A DNA stretch of 64,000 nucleotides from JADZAI01 sp964390465 (GTDB lineage: Bacteria; Pseudomonadota; Alphaproteobacteria; Micropepsales; Micropepsaceae). Below the pieces are notes generated by a model, which saw nothing but the letters and a program-made list of their open reading frames with translations, searched no databases and was not told the DNA's origin. The stretch spans positions 8,916-72,915 of the forward strand of contig CAYMIJ010000013.1 of the NCBI GenBank assembly GCA_964390465.1, in the 5' to 3' direction. Position 1 is the stretch's first letter, and every line of letters begins with the position of its first letter. The position numbers and the translations under genes are program-made. This document shows positions 51,979 through 60,856 of this stretch, one piece after another.

Positions 51979-53139
51979 TTAGCGCGCCAGCCTTGCCAAC
52001 GCAGCGTCGACCGTCGATTGCAGCTTGCAGAAAGCGAAGCGCACGAAATACTGCGGCGCGTTCTCACCATAGAACACCGACATGGGAATCGAGGTGACGC
52101 CGGTTTCCACCGTCAGGCGCTTGGCGAATGCGATGTCGTCCTCGTTCACACCAAGCCCGCGAAAATCGGCGGCGACGAAATAGGTGCCCTCGCACGGCAT
52201 GGTGCGGAAGCCTGCCTTCTGCAGCCCTGCGACCAGCGCGTCGCGGCGGCGCTCAAACTCTTTCGGCAGGGCGAGATACCAGTCCTGCTCGTGGTTCAGC
52301 CCATGCGCCACCCCGATCTGCAAAGCGGGCGAGGTGGTGAAGGTGACGAACTGATGCGCCTTTGAGACTACGTTCACCAGTGCTGCCGGGCCCATGATCC
52401 AGCCGATCTTCCAGCCGGTCAGCGAGAAGATCTTGCCTGCTGAGCCAACCCGCAGCGTGCGCTCCCACATGCCGGGCAGCGAGATCAGCGGAATGTGCTG
52501 GCGGCCATCGAAGGTGAGATGCTCATAAACCTCGTCGGCCACCATATAGAGATTATTGTCGCGCACGATGGCGGCGAGGCCTTCAAGTTCAGCGCGGGTA
52601 AAGACACGCCCCGAAGGATTGTGCGGGGTGTTGATGAGGATCAGCTTGGTGCGTTTCGTCACCGCCGCCGCGATGGCATCCAGCGGCAGGCTCCAGTCGC
52701 GCTCGTCCAGCTTCACGCCGATGGCCCTGGCGCCCATCGCCGCGATGATCGGGCGATAGCAGTCATAGGCCGGGTCGATCAGGATCGCCTCATCGCCGGG
52801 GCTGAGCAGCGCCATCAGGCAATCGGTCAGCGCCTCGGTCGCGCCTGATGTCACCACGATTTCCGTGTCCGGGTGGAAGGTCAGGTCATAATGCCGCTTC
52901 GCGTGGGCCGCGAGCGCCTGGCGCAGCACCGGCATGCCGGTCATCGGGGCATACTGGTTCGGCCCTTCGGCCAGCGTCTTTGCCGCTGCGGCCCTGATGC
53001 TGGCCGGGCCGTCTTCATCTGGAAAACCCTGCCCCAGATTGACGGCCTTATGTTCCAGCGCCAGCGCCGACATGACCGTGAAAATGGTTGTGCCAAGCGC
53101 GGCAAAGGTGGGGTTCGAGCCGGGAAGGGGAAGGGTCAT
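51979..53139 (-). CDS. PLP-dependent aminotransferase, class I/II
   Basis: 386-residue fold-type I aminotransferase. NLGQGFPDEDGPASIRAAA, NQYAPMTGMPVLRQALAAH and VVTSGATEALTDCLMAL form the substrate and PLP region. NTPHNPSGRVFT and VADEVYEHLTFDG are typical. The PLP-binding lysine is in GSAGKIFSLTGWKIGW. The closest described relatives are the methionine aminotransferase YbdL and kynurenine aminotransferase groups; exact amino-acid specificity is not determinable here. It is transcribed away from glnB. Confidence 0.92.
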   Translation of the reverse strand: MTLPLPGSNPTFAALGTTIFTVMSALALEHKAVNLGQGFPDEDGPASIRAAAAKTLAEGPNQYAPMTGMPVLRQALAAHAKRHYDLTFHPDTEIVVTSGATEALTDCLMALLSPGDEAILIDPAYDCYRPIIAAMGARAIGVKLDERDWSLPLDAIAAAVTKRTKLILINTPHNPSGRVFTRAELEGLAAIVRDNNLYMVADEVYEHLTFDGRQHIPLISLPGMWERTLRVGSAGKIFSLTGWKIGWIMGPAALVNVVSKAHQFVTFTTSPALQIGVAHGLNHEQDWYLALPKEFERRRDALVAGLQKAGFRTMPCEGTYFVAADFRGLGVNEDDIAFAKRLTVETGVTSIPMSVFYGENAPQYFVRFAFCKLQSTVDAALARLAR

Positions 53140-53259
53140 CTGCCTAATCCTTGTGCATGTGCCCGAATTACAGGCTTTTTTGTGCGGCGCAGTCAGGCCA
53201 GGTTACAGTACGTCATCTACAACACATTGATATTACAAGACAATATGCTTCTTTCCAAA

Positions 53260-53276
53260 CTGGCACGGCATGTGCT
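53260..53276 (+). promoter_or_regulatory. Sigma-54 (RpoN) promoter of glnB-glnA
   Basis: CTGGCACGGCATGTGCT matches the -24/-12 consensus YTGGCACGrNNNTTGCW with one mismatch. The invariant GG (53262-53263) and GC (53274-53275) have the required 10-base spacing. Transcription would start about 12 bases after the GC, roughly 25 bases before glnB. Nitrogen-regulated (NtrC-activated) expression of glnB-glnA is well established in proteobacteria. I could not identify a clear NtrC site upstream. Confidence 0.8.
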
Positions 53277-53310
53277 TAACACTTTGGAAAGAACTTGTGG
53301 CGGCCCCATG

Positions 53311-53649
53311 ATGAAGAAGATCGAAGCGATCATCAAACCCTTCAAGCTGGATGAAGTGAAGGAAGCCCTGCACGAGATCGGGCTTCAGGGCATCACCGTG
53401 ACCGAGGCCAAGGGTTTTGGCCGCCAGAAGGGTCATACCGAGCTTTATCGCGGGGCGGAATATGTCGTGGACTTTCTGCCCAAGGTGAAGATCGAGCTGG
53501 TCCTGAAGGACGACATGGTGGATCGCGCGGTCGAGGCGATCCAGAAAGCCGCCCGCACGGGACGCATCGGCGACGGCAAGATTTTCATCATGACTGTCGA
53601 GGACGCGATCCGCATCCGCACCGGTGAAACCGGTCTCGACGCCATTTGA
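53311..53649 (+). CDS. glnB: Nitrogen regulatory protein PII
   Basis: 112-residue PII signal transducer, exactly the family length. MKKIEAIIKPFKLDEVKEAL opens the protein. The T-loop contains GHTELYRGAEYVVDFLPK, with the uridylylation tyrosine (Tyr51) in RGAEY. The C-terminal signature is GDGKIFIMTVEDAIRIRTGE. It senses 2-oxoglutarate and ATP/ADP and controls glutamine synthetase adenylylation and NtrB. The ATG at 53308 directly before is an equivalent start adding one Met. It sits 44 bases before glnA behind a sigma-54 promoter. Confidence 0.97.
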   Translation: MKKIEAIIKPFKLDEVKEALHEIGLQGITVTEAKGFGRQKGHTELYRGAEYVVDFLPKVKIELVLKDDMVDRAVEAIQKAARTGRIGDGKIFIMTVEDAIRIRTGETGLDAI

Positions 53650-53693
53650 TCTCACAATAACCAGTTCCACCGTTTCGAGGAGAGCGAAGAAGA

Positions 53694-55104
53694 ATGAGCA
53701 CGCCTGACCAGATCCAGAAAATGATCAAGGAGAAGGAGGTCAAGTTTGTTGACCTGCGTTTCACCGACCCGCGCGGCAAGTGGCAGCATGTCACGTTTGA
53801 CCTGTCGCTGGTCGATGACGAGTTCCTGACCGAAGGCACAATGTTCGACGGCTCGTCGATCGCCGGCTGGAAGGCGATCAATGAATCCGACATGCTGCTG
53901 AAGCCCGATCTGACGACGGCACATCTTGATCCGTTCTTCGCGCAGACCACGCTGACGCTGGTGGCCGATGTGTGCGAACCCGCAACGGGCGAGCCTTACA
54001 ATCGCTGCCCGCGCTCCATCGCCAAGGCGGCGGAAGTTTACATGAAGTCGCTGGGCGTTGGCGACACGGCCTATTTCGGGCCGGAAGCCGAATTCTTCAT
54101 TTTTGACGATGTGCGCTTCGGTCAGGGCATGAACGAGGGTTATTATTTCCTCGATTCATCGGAAAGCCCGCAGAACACCGGCAAGAAATACGAGAATGGC
54201 AATATGGGCCATCGCCCCGGCGTGAAGGGCGGTTATTTCCCCGTGCCGCCGATCGACAGCTGCCAGGACATCCGCAGCGAAATGCTGGCCGTGATGGGCG
54301 AATTGGGCATCGAGCCGGAAAAGCATCACCACGAAGTTGCCCCTGCACAGCACGAACTTGGCTTCAAGTTCAACACGCTGGTGAAGTGCGGCGACAACAT
54401 GCAGATCTATAAGTACGTCATCCACCAGGTGGCGGCGGCCTATGGCAAGTCGGCGACCTTCATGCCCAAGCCCATCAAGGGCGATAATGGCTCGGGCATG
54501 CATGTCCACCAGTCGATCTGGAAAGACGGCAANNNNNNNNNNCGCCGGTTCAGGCTATGCCGATCTGTCGGAAACCTGCCTGCATTACATCGGCGGCATC
54601 ATCAAGAACGCCAAGGCGCTCAACGCCTTCACCAACCCGCTGACCAATTCCTACAAGCGTCTGATCCCCGGCTTTGAAGCGCCGGTGATGCTGGCCTATT
54701 CGGCGCGCAACCGTTCGGCTTCGGTGCGTATTCCGTTCTCGTCCTCGCCCAAGGGCAAGCGCATCGAAGTGCGTTTCCCCGATCCGGGCGCGAACCCGTA
54801 TCTGGCCTATGCCGCGCTGCTGATGGCTGGCCTCGACGGCATCGAGAACAAGATCAATCCGGGCGGCCCGGCCGACAAGGATCTCTATGATCTGCCCGCC
54901 GAGGAAGCCAAAGACTTCCCGCAGGTCTGCGGCAGCCTGCGTGAGGCGCTGGAAAGCCTCGATAAGAACCGCGCCTTCCTGAAGAAGGGCGGCGTCTTCA
55001 CCGACGACTTCATCGACAGCTGGATCGAGCTGAAGATGCAGGAAGTGTACGCCTTCGAGCACACCCCGCATCCGATCGAGTTCCAGATGTATTATTCGGT
55101 CTGA
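53694..55104 (+). CDS. glnA: Type I glutamine synthetase (interrupted by an assembly gap)
   Basis: Ammonia-assimilating enzyme converting glutamate, ATP and ammonium to glutamine. The N-terminal KFVDLRFTDPRGKWQHVTFD, the active-site DGSSIAGWKAINESDM, GPEAEFFIFDD, GSGMHVHQSIWKDG, NRSASVRIPFSSSPKGKRIE and the adenylylation site KDLYDLPAEEAK (Tyr398) are present. Ten N at 54533-54542 interrupt the frame by one base. Replacing them with 9 bases restores a single frame of 469 residues, the standard GlnA length, with DGK-three residues-AGSGYADL at the junction. The gene is therefore intact and the gap size is a placeholder. AGGAG precedes the ATG. Confidence 0.96.
54533..54542. other. Assembly gap (10 N)
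   Basis: Ten undetermined bases within glnA. Reading-frame continuity on both sides and the family sequence predict a true length of 9 bases, so the shift is artefactual. Confidence 0.97.
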
Positions 55105-55125
55105 ACCAGGGACCAGTCTGAAGCA

Positions 55126-55156
55126 AAGGCCCGGAGCGATCCGGGCCTTCTGTTTT
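55126..55156 (+). terminator. Rho-independent terminator after glnA
   Basis: AAGGCCCGG-AGCGAT-CCGGGCCTT forms a 9-bp stem and 6-base loop, followed by CTGTTTT. It starts about 20 bases after the glnA stop and ends the glnB-glnA operon. Confidence 0.9.
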
Positions 55157-55166
55157 GCACAAGTGA

Positions 55167-55194
55167 AAACGCCCGCCATTGAGGGCGGGCGTTT
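55167..55194. terminator. Second hairpin downstream of glnA
   Basis: AAACGCCCGCC-N6-GGCGGGCGTTT is a perfect 11-bp inverted repeat only 10 bases after the first terminator. A-rich and T-rich ends make it usable from both directions, although the T-run has only three bases. The remaining ~205 bases up to the thiolase gene hold no convincing gene. Confidence 0.6.
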
Positions 55195-55399
55195 CCCCGG
55201 GACGAAACAATGCGGGGGAGGTTCAAGTCCCGGGCCGGCAAGGGGGAGCACCGGCACGCACAGACATTCGCCGGAACCTTGATGAATTTCAAAACAAGTG
55301 CGCGCGAGGCCAAGCTGAACGGATTGTCAGCTTCCCTCACGGAACTGGACAGATGCGTCAGGCCGCGCACAATCGGCCGGAACGCCATTTGAGGTTCCC

Positions 55400-56953
55400 A
55401 TGACCAGCACGCTGCATCCGCGCACGCCCATTCTCGTCGGGGGTGCGCAATTCACCGAACGCGCCGCTCAGGAAGGCCGCTTCACCGACGATGTTGCGCC
55501 GGTGCCGATGCTGGTGCGCGTGGCGCGCATGGCGGCGGCCGATACAGGCGCAGATGACAATGTGACAGCCGCCATCGACGCCATCGCCGTGGTGCGTCTG
55601 ATCGCCGATTCATCCGAAGGCGGCAGGCTGCCGGTGGGTGCGGTCACCAATCCGCCGCGCTCGATTGCCAAGGCCCTGGGCGTTGCGCCGAAACGTGAAA
55701 TCTACACGGCAGCCGGCGGCAATACGCCGCAGCAGCTCGTCAATCACTTCGCTGAAGAAATCGCCGAAGGCCGCAGCGATGTCGTGCTGCTGGCGGGCTG
55801 CGAGAACATGGCGACGCTGATCGGCGCATTGAAGTCCGGCAAGACACTCGACTGGGGTGATGATGCGGGCGGCGAGGCTGAGACGTTCGGCGACAACCGG
55901 CGCGGCATCAACGACTATGAAAAGGCGCATGGCATCGTGGTGCCGGTGAACATCTATCCGCTGTTTGAGAACGCCATTCGCGGGGCGAAGAAACGCAGCG
56001 TCGCAGACCATATGAAGGCGATGGGCAATCTGTTCTCGCGCTATAACGAGGTGGCCGCCGCCAATCCGCTTTCGTGGTTTCCCACGCGCCGCAGCGCGGA
56101 CGAGATCGCCACGCCCTCGCCGAAGAACCGCTTTGTCGGTTTCCCTTATACCAAATACATGAACGCGGTGATCGAGGTCGATCAGGCCGCTGCCGTCATC
56201 ATGACCAGCGTTGAGAAGGCACAGGCGCTGGGCATTCCAGAAGACAAATGGGTCTTCCTGCATGGCTGTGCCGAGGCGACCGACATCTGGCTGGTCAGCG
56301 AGCGCGATGACTATACGCGCTCACCGGCCATCAAGCTGATGGGCGAAAAGGCGTTCGACATGGCGGGCCTTGCGATGAAGGACATGGCCTTCATGGATCT
56401 TTATTCGTGTTTCCCGAGCGCCGTTGAATATGCGCTCGATGCCTTTGGCCTGTCTGCGGACGATCCGCGCGGCTTCACCGTGACCGGCGGTCTGCCGTAT
56501 TTCGGTGGCGCCGGGAACAACTATGTCATGCACTCCATCGTGACCATGCTGGACAAAGTGCGCGGCCAGCGCGGCGCTTATGGCCTTGTCACCGCCAACG
56601 GCATGTATGCCACCAAACATGCCTGCGGCATCTATTCGACGACGCCAACCAAAGGCGCATGGAAGCGCGAGAATCCAAAGGACTACCAAAAGCAGATCGA
56701 CGCCTTGCCGCGCCCGCGCGTTGTAAACGAAGCCAATGGCGAAGGCACCATCGAAACCTACACCGTCATTCATGACCGCAGCGGACCGATGATGGGCATC
56801 ATCATCGGGCGACTGAACGACGGCGCGCGCTTCCTTGCGATCACGCCCAAAGGCGATCAGGCGATCATGAATGATCTGATGGCGCAGGAAAGTCTGGGCC
56901 GTAAAGGCACGGTCCGTCACGAAGGCGGCAAGAACATCTTTGTGCCGGTATAA
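55400..56953 (+). CDS. Acetyl-CoA acetyltransferase (SCP2-type thiolase family)
   Basis: 517-residue thiolase-like protein. The N-terminus PILVGGAQFTERAAQ is the usual first strand. VVLLAGCENMATLIGAL lies in the region of the thiolase nucleophile, and EKAHGIVVPVNIYPLFENAIR is typical of the SCP2-thiolase-like group. The C-terminal half has GGLPYFGGAGNNYVMHSI and ANGMYATKHACGIYSTTP. The group is annotated as acetyl-CoA acetyltransferase, but canonical catalytic histidine/cysteine positions vary, so degradative activity is uncertain. It begins a plus-strand run; the next gene starts 2 bases after its stop. Confidence 0.85.
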   Translation: MTSTLHPRTPILVGGAQFTERAAQEGRFTDDVAPVPMLVRVARMAAADTGADDNVTAAIDAIAVVRLIADSSEGGRLPVGAVTNPPRSIAKALGVAPKREIYTAAGGNTPQQLVNHFAEEIAEGRSDVVLLAGCENMATLIGALKSGKTLDWGDDAGGEAETFGDNRRGINDYEKAHGIVVPVNIYPLFENAIRGAKKRSVADHMKAMGNLFSRYNEVAAANPLSWFPTRRSADEIATPSPKNRFVGFPYTKYMNAVIEVDQAAAVIMTSVEKAQALGIPEDKWVFLHGCAEATDIWLVSERDDYTRSPAIKLMGEKAFDMAGLAMKDMAFMDLYSCFPSAVEYALDAFGLSADDPRGFTVTGGLPYFGGAGNNYVMHSIVTMLDKVRGQRGAYGLVTANGMYATKHACGIYSTTPTKGAWKRENPKDYQKQIDALPRPRVVNEANGEGTIETYTVIHDRSGPMMGIIIGRLNDGARFLAITPKGDQAIMNDLMAQESLGRKGTVRHEGGKNIFVPV

Positions 56954-56955
56954 TC

Positions 56956-57504
56956 ATGGCGCGCATTTACATCATCCGTCATGGCCGTGCGGCGGCGAGC
57001 TGGGCCGAGGCGGCAGATCCCGGTCTTGATGACCTCGGCCGTCAGCAGGCAGAGGCAGCGGGCGTGACGCTTTCCCGTTTGCCACGCATGGCGCTGCTGA
57101 CCAGTCCGCTGGCCCGCGCCCGTGAAACCGCCGCGCCGCTGGAACGCATGTGGGAAACCCATGCGCGCATCGAGCCGGGTGTCGCGGAAGTGCCATCGCC
57201 CGACATTCCACTGGAAACGCGCGGGCCGTGGCTGCGTAACATCATGCTCGGCAACTGGTCCGCCGCTGATGCCACCCGTCGTGCCTGGCGCGACGGTGTT
57301 ATCGAAACGCTTGTCGGGCAGGCACGAGACGTCGCGATCTTCAGTCACTTCGTCGCGATCAATGTCGCGGTGGGTGCAGCGATGGGCGATGACCGGGTCA
57401 CCATCTTTCACCCCGACAATGGCTCGATCACCATTCTGGAAACCGATGGTCGCAAACTGGCGCTCATCGAACAGGGGCGTGCAGCCGAAACGGAGATAAG
57501 ATGA
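56956..57504 (+). CDS. Histidine phosphatase family protein (phosphoglycerate mutase-like)
   Basis: 182-residue histidine-acid phosphatase-like protein. The catalytic RHG motif is in IYIIRHGRAAA; LLTSPLARARETAAPL is the second substrate-binding segment. The second catalytic histidine is in VAIFSHFVAINVAVG, and the C-terminal HPDNGSITILE follows. The small size suggests a phosphatase rather than a glycolytic mutase. It starts 2 bases after the thiolase gene and overlaps the next gene by 4 bases, so it is part of the same unit. Confidence 0.88.
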   Translation: MARIYIIRHGRAAASWAEAADPGLDDLGRQQAEAAGVTLSRLPRMALLTSPLARARETAAPLERMWETHARIEPGVAEVPSPDIPLETRGPWLRNIMLGNWSAADATRRAWRDGVIETLVGQARDVAIFSHFVAINVAVGAAMGDDRVTIFHPDNGSITILETDGRKLALIEQGRAAETEIR

Positions 57505-57899
57505 CTGATCCAATTTCGCCGGAAACACAGGCCGCTATCGATGCGGCCATGAAGGTGCTGGACGATTTCATGCGGGCCTTCAATGCGAAGGATCTTGAGG
57601 CATGGGAAGATACGTTCAACTTTCCCAGCATCCGCCATGCGTCCGGCAAAATCGTCACGATCACCAAGGGCTGGCACAAGCCGGACATGTTCGGAAAAGG
57701 GGCGCTGAGCGAATGGCATCATTCGGCATGGCAGCGTCGAAAGATTGTCCATGCGGGTCCCAACAAGGTTCATATCGACACGGCGTTCGGGCGGTATCGC
57801 GCGGATGACACCCTGATCGGATCGTTCGATTCCATCTATGTCGTCACGCTGGAAGATGGACATTGGGGCGTGAAGATCCGGTCTTCCTTCGCACCGTGA
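57501..57899 (+). CDS. NTF2-like/SnoaL-type small protein
   Basis: 132 residues. An N-terminal helix (VLDDFMRAFNAKDLEAWEDTF) leads into NFPSIRHASGKIVTI, and the C-terminal strands (FDSIYVVTLEDGHWGVKIRS) match the alpha+beta cone fold of NTF2-like proteins. These bind small ligands or act as minor enzymes; no catalytic residues can be assigned. The start overlaps the phosphatase stop, so expression is coupled to the thiolase-phosphatase unit. Confidence 0.75.
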   Translation: MTDPISPETQAAIDAAMKVLDDFMRAFNAKDLEAWEDTFNFPSIRHASGKIVTITKGWHKPDMFGKGALSEWHHSAWQRRKIVHAGPNKVHIDTAFGRYRADDTLIGSFDSIYVVTLEDGHWGVKIRSSFAP

Positions 57900-57937
57900 G
57901 CAGTTGAGAAGTTGTTCAAACGGATTAGCGTGCGCCC

Positions 57938-59359
57938 ATGACCGACGATGATCTGAATGATCCGCAATGGCTGACAGCTGCCGCCTTGTCGCGCGCCTAT
58001 GATTCAGGGGAGCTATCGCCTGTCGAGGTGGCGGAAGGGCTGCTCAGTCGCATTGATGCGTTGGACGGCAAGCTCAATGCCTTCTGCCTGACCGATCATG
58101 GTGCGACGATGGCGCAGGCTGAAGCCAGTCAGGAACGCTGGATGATGGGTGCGCCGCTATCGCCGCTCGATGGCGTGCCTGTGGCGATCAAGGATCTGCT
58201 TGTCACCAAAGGCTGGCCGACCCTGCGCGGTTCGCGCACCATTGATCGCAATCAGCCATGGGCCGATGACGCGCCTTCCGTCGCCCGGTTGCGAGAAGCG
58301 GGCGCGGTCTTCATTGGCAAGACCACAACGCCGGAGTTCGGCTTCAAGGGCACCAATGACAGCCCGCTCACCGGCACCACGCGCAATCCGTGGAACACCG
58401 GCACCACGCCGGGCGGATCGAGCGGCGGCTCGGCGGCAGCGCTGGCGGCGGGCCTTGCGCCCCTTGCGCTTGGCACCGATGGCGGCGGCTCGGTGCGTAT
58501 CCCGGCCAGCTTCACCGGCACCTTCGCGCTGAAGCCCAATTTCGGGCGTGTGGCGGCATGGCCGCTCTCGCCATTTGGCACGCTCGCCCATGTCGGGCCG
58601 ATGACCCGCACGGTGGAAGACGCCGCACTGCTGATGAATGTGCTGACACAGCCGGACAGCCGCGACTGGTACAACCTGCCGCAGGGCGGCATCGACTACA
58701 CCACTGCCCTGCATGATGGCGTGAAGGGCGCGCGCATCGCCTACAGCCCGGCGCTTGGCTGGGCGAAGCATGTGGATACCGAGGTGGCCGAGGCCGTGCG
58801 CAAGGCCGCTCATGCCTTTGAAGCGCTGGGCGCGCATGTGGAGGAGGTTGATCCGCCACTGGAAGACCCGTCCGAAACCTTCCGCACCCTGTGGTTCGGC
58901 GCGGCGGGGCAATATCTTGGCCCTCTGCCTGACGAGAAGAAAGCGCTGCTCGATCCGGGCCTTCAGATCATGGTCGAGGAAGGGCTGAAATACACGCTGG
59001 CGCAATTCTTCGAGGCACAGCTGGCGCGTGGTCGCTATGGCTCGGCGATGCGCCAGTGGATGGAAGGATATGACTTTCTGCTGACGCCCGCGACGGCCAC
59101 CCCGGCCTTCGCGGTCGATCGCATCTCACCCGGCGCGCTTGATCGTTACTGGCTGTGGATGCCGTGGACACCCTTCACCTATCCCTTCAACCTCACGCAG
59201 CAACCGGCGGCGTCCATCAATTGCGGATACACCAAAGGCGGTCTGCCCATCGGGCTTCAGATCGTCGGGCGACCGTTCGACGATGCCGGAGTTCTGCGCG
59301 CGGCGCAGGCTTTTGAAACGGCCTTCCCGGAACATCATCGGCACCCGGCTGATTACTGA
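57938..59359 (+). CDS. Amidase (amidase signature family)
   Basis: 473-residue serine amidase. The catalytic Ser-cisSer-Lys triad is visible: the lysine in VPVAIKDLLVTKG and the two serines in the signature TTPGGSSGGSAAALAAG followed by ALGTDGGGSVRIPASF. It is about as long as GatA but lacks gatB/gatC neighbours, so a stand-alone amidase acting on a small amide is more likely than tRNA amidotransferase activity. Its TGA overlaps the ATG of the nnr gene (ATG at 59359). It follows the NTF2-like gene by 38 bases. Confidence 0.9.
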   Translation: MTDDDLNDPQWLTAAALSRAYDSGELSPVEVAEGLLSRIDALDGKLNAFCLTDHGATMAQAEASQERWMMGAPLSPLDGVPVAIKDLLVTKGWPTLRGSRTIDRNQPWADDAPSVARLREAGAVFIGKTTTPEFGFKGTNDSPLTGTTRNPWNTGTTPGGSSGGSAAALAAGLAPLALGTDGGGSVRIPASFTGTFALKPNFGRVAAWPLSPFGTLAHVGPMTRTVEDAALLMNVLTQPDSRDWYNLPQGGIDYTTALHDGVKGARIAYSPALGWAKHVDTEVAEAVRKAAHAFEALGAHVEEVDPPLEDPSETFRTLWFGAAGQYLGPLPDEKKALLDPGLQIMVEEGLKYTLAQFFEAQLARGRYGSAMRQWMEGYDFLLTPATATPAFAVDRISPGALDRYWLWMPWTPFTYPFNLTQQPAASINCGYTKGGLPIGLQIVGRPFDDAGVLRAAQAFETAFPEHHRHPADY

Positions 59360-60849
59360 TGCGCGTCACGGCCATCACGGAACCATTGACGAGCGTTGCG
59401 CAGATGGCGGCTGCCGATGCTGCGGCCCCGACTCATGGCGTGCCGTCGATGTCGCTGATGGAAAATGCCGGGCGCGCGGTGGCCGATGAAATCGGCAGGC
59501 GCTTTACGCCGCGCCCCACCGCCGTGCTGTGCGGTCCAGGCAATAATGGCGGTGATGGCTATGTCGTCGCGCGCCTTCTGCATGAACGCGGCTGGCCGGT
59601 CTGGTGCGAAACAGTCTGCGACACCAGCGCACTGAAGGGTGATGCGGCAGAAGCGTTCCGGCGCTGGCCCGGCCAAACGCTGCCCGTCTCGCCGGATCAT
59701 CCGATGGCGGACTTGTTTGTAGACGCGATCTTCGGGGCTGGGCTTGCGCGCCCGCTGGAAGGTCATGCCGCCAGGCTGGCTGCGGCCTCTGCCCGGTTTC
59801 CAGAACGTGTCATCGCCATCGATATGCCAAGCGGCATTCATGGCGATACGGGCCTCGCGCTTGGCGGTGTCGCGTTTCATGCCGGGCTGACAGTGACATT
59901 CGTGCGGCGCAAGCCGGGGCACCTGCTGATGCCAGGCCGCGCGCATTGTGGCGAAACGATATGTGCTGACATCGCTATGCCTCAGGCGGCGCTTGAAGAT
60001 GCGATGAAGCAGGGTGCGATGACCTCTGCGCTGGCGGGCGGCGTTGTCTCCCCCGGACGCAGCGATGCCCACAAATATGATCGCGGCCACTGTCTCGTTA
60101 TTTCGGGCGGATGGCAGACGACGGGCGCATCACGACTGGCGGCGCTGGGTGCGGCACGGGCCGGGGCAGGGCTCACCACCATCGCCGCATCACCAGAGGC
60201 AGCCACCATCCATGCCGCGCATCTGACCGCGATCATGGTGCGAACCGATGATCTGACCGCGCTGCTTCAGGATCAACGCAGGAACGCCATCATCATCGGT
60301 CCCGGCCTTGGGCTGGGTGCGCCCGCGCTGAATGATCTGAAGCTGGCTCTTGCCGCCCGGCGCGCGACGGTTCTGGATGCCGAGGCGCTCACATTGATGG
60401 CGCAGCATGAAAACGATGCACAATGCCGCGCGCACGAGATGTGCGTGCTGACACCGCATGGCGGCGAGTTTGCGCGCCTGTTACCTGATCTCTCCGCAGC
60501 ACTGCCTCAATCGGGCAAGCTGGTGGCGGCGCGCGAAGCCGCAAGGCGCAGTGGCGCGGTCATCGTGTTCAAGGGCGCTGACACGGTGATCGCTTCGCCC
60601 GATGGCAAAGCAGTGATCGACTCCCTCAGCCCGCTCTTTCTGGCGACGGCAGGCAGCGGTGATGTGCTTGCCGGGTTCATCGGCGGTCTGCTGGCGCAGG
60701 GCCTGTCGCCATTCGAGGCCGCATGCAGCGGTGTGTTGCTTCATGGCGCGGTGGCCCGGCATCTAGGGCCGGGCCTCATCGCTGATGATCTGCCCGCCGC
60801 CGTGCCGTCTGTGCTTCAACAGCTTCTTATGGCTGAACAGAAAGGCTGA
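59359..60849 (+). CDS. nnr: Bifunctional NAD(P)H-hydrate epimerase / ADP-dependent dehydratase
   Basis: 496-residue repair enzyme that restores damaged NAD(P)H hydrates. The N-terminal epimerase half (about residues 1-210) has GVPSMSLMENAGRAVADEI and CGPGNNGGDGYVVARLL. The C-terminal dehydratase half has KYDRGHCLVISGGWQTTGAS, GPGLGLGAPALND, LTPHGGEFARLLPDL and the ATP/ADP loop TAGSGDVLAGFIGGLL. Domain order and length match E. coli Nnr (YjeF). In many alphaproteobacteria this gene neighbours glnB-glnA; here it lies about 4 kb downstream of glnA. Confidence 0.95.
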   Translation: MRVTAITEPLTSVAQMAAADAAAPTHGVPSMSLMENAGRAVADEIGRRFTPRPTAVLCGPGNNGGDGYVVARLLHERGWPVWCETVCDTSALKGDAAEAFRRWPGQTLPVSPDHPMADLFVDAIFGAGLARPLEGHAARLAAASARFPERVIAIDMPSGIHGDTGLALGGVAFHAGLTVTFVRRKPGHLLMPGRAHCGETICADIAMPQAALEDAMKQGAMTSALAGGVVSPGRSDAHKYDRGHCLVISGGWQTTGASRLAALGAARAGAGLTTIAASPEAATIHAAHLTAIMVRTDDLTALLQDQRRNAIIIGPGLGLGAPALNDLKLALAARRATVLDAEALTLMAQHENDAQCRAHEMCVLTPHGGEFARLLPDLSAALPQSGKLVAAREAARRSGAVIVFKGADTVIASPDGKAVIDSLSPLFLATAGSGDVLAGFIGGLLAQGLSPFEAACSGVLLHGAVARHLGPGLIADDLPAAVPSVLQQLLMAEQKG

Positions 60850-60856
60850 CCCGGTG

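Noticed and set aside
52873..53310. Upstream extension of glnB
   Set aside because: It would cross the sigma-54 promoter and lie antisense to the aminotransferase; PII is exactly 112 residues from 53311.
55208..55235. tRNA T-arm-like sequence GTTCAAGTC downstream of glnA
   Set aside because: The T stem has a mismatch, and no D or anticodon arm can be folded nearby.
55210..55392. 60-codon frame between glnA and the thiolase gene
   Set aside because: Basic, unconserved composition, no clear ribosome binding site, and placed directly after two terminators.
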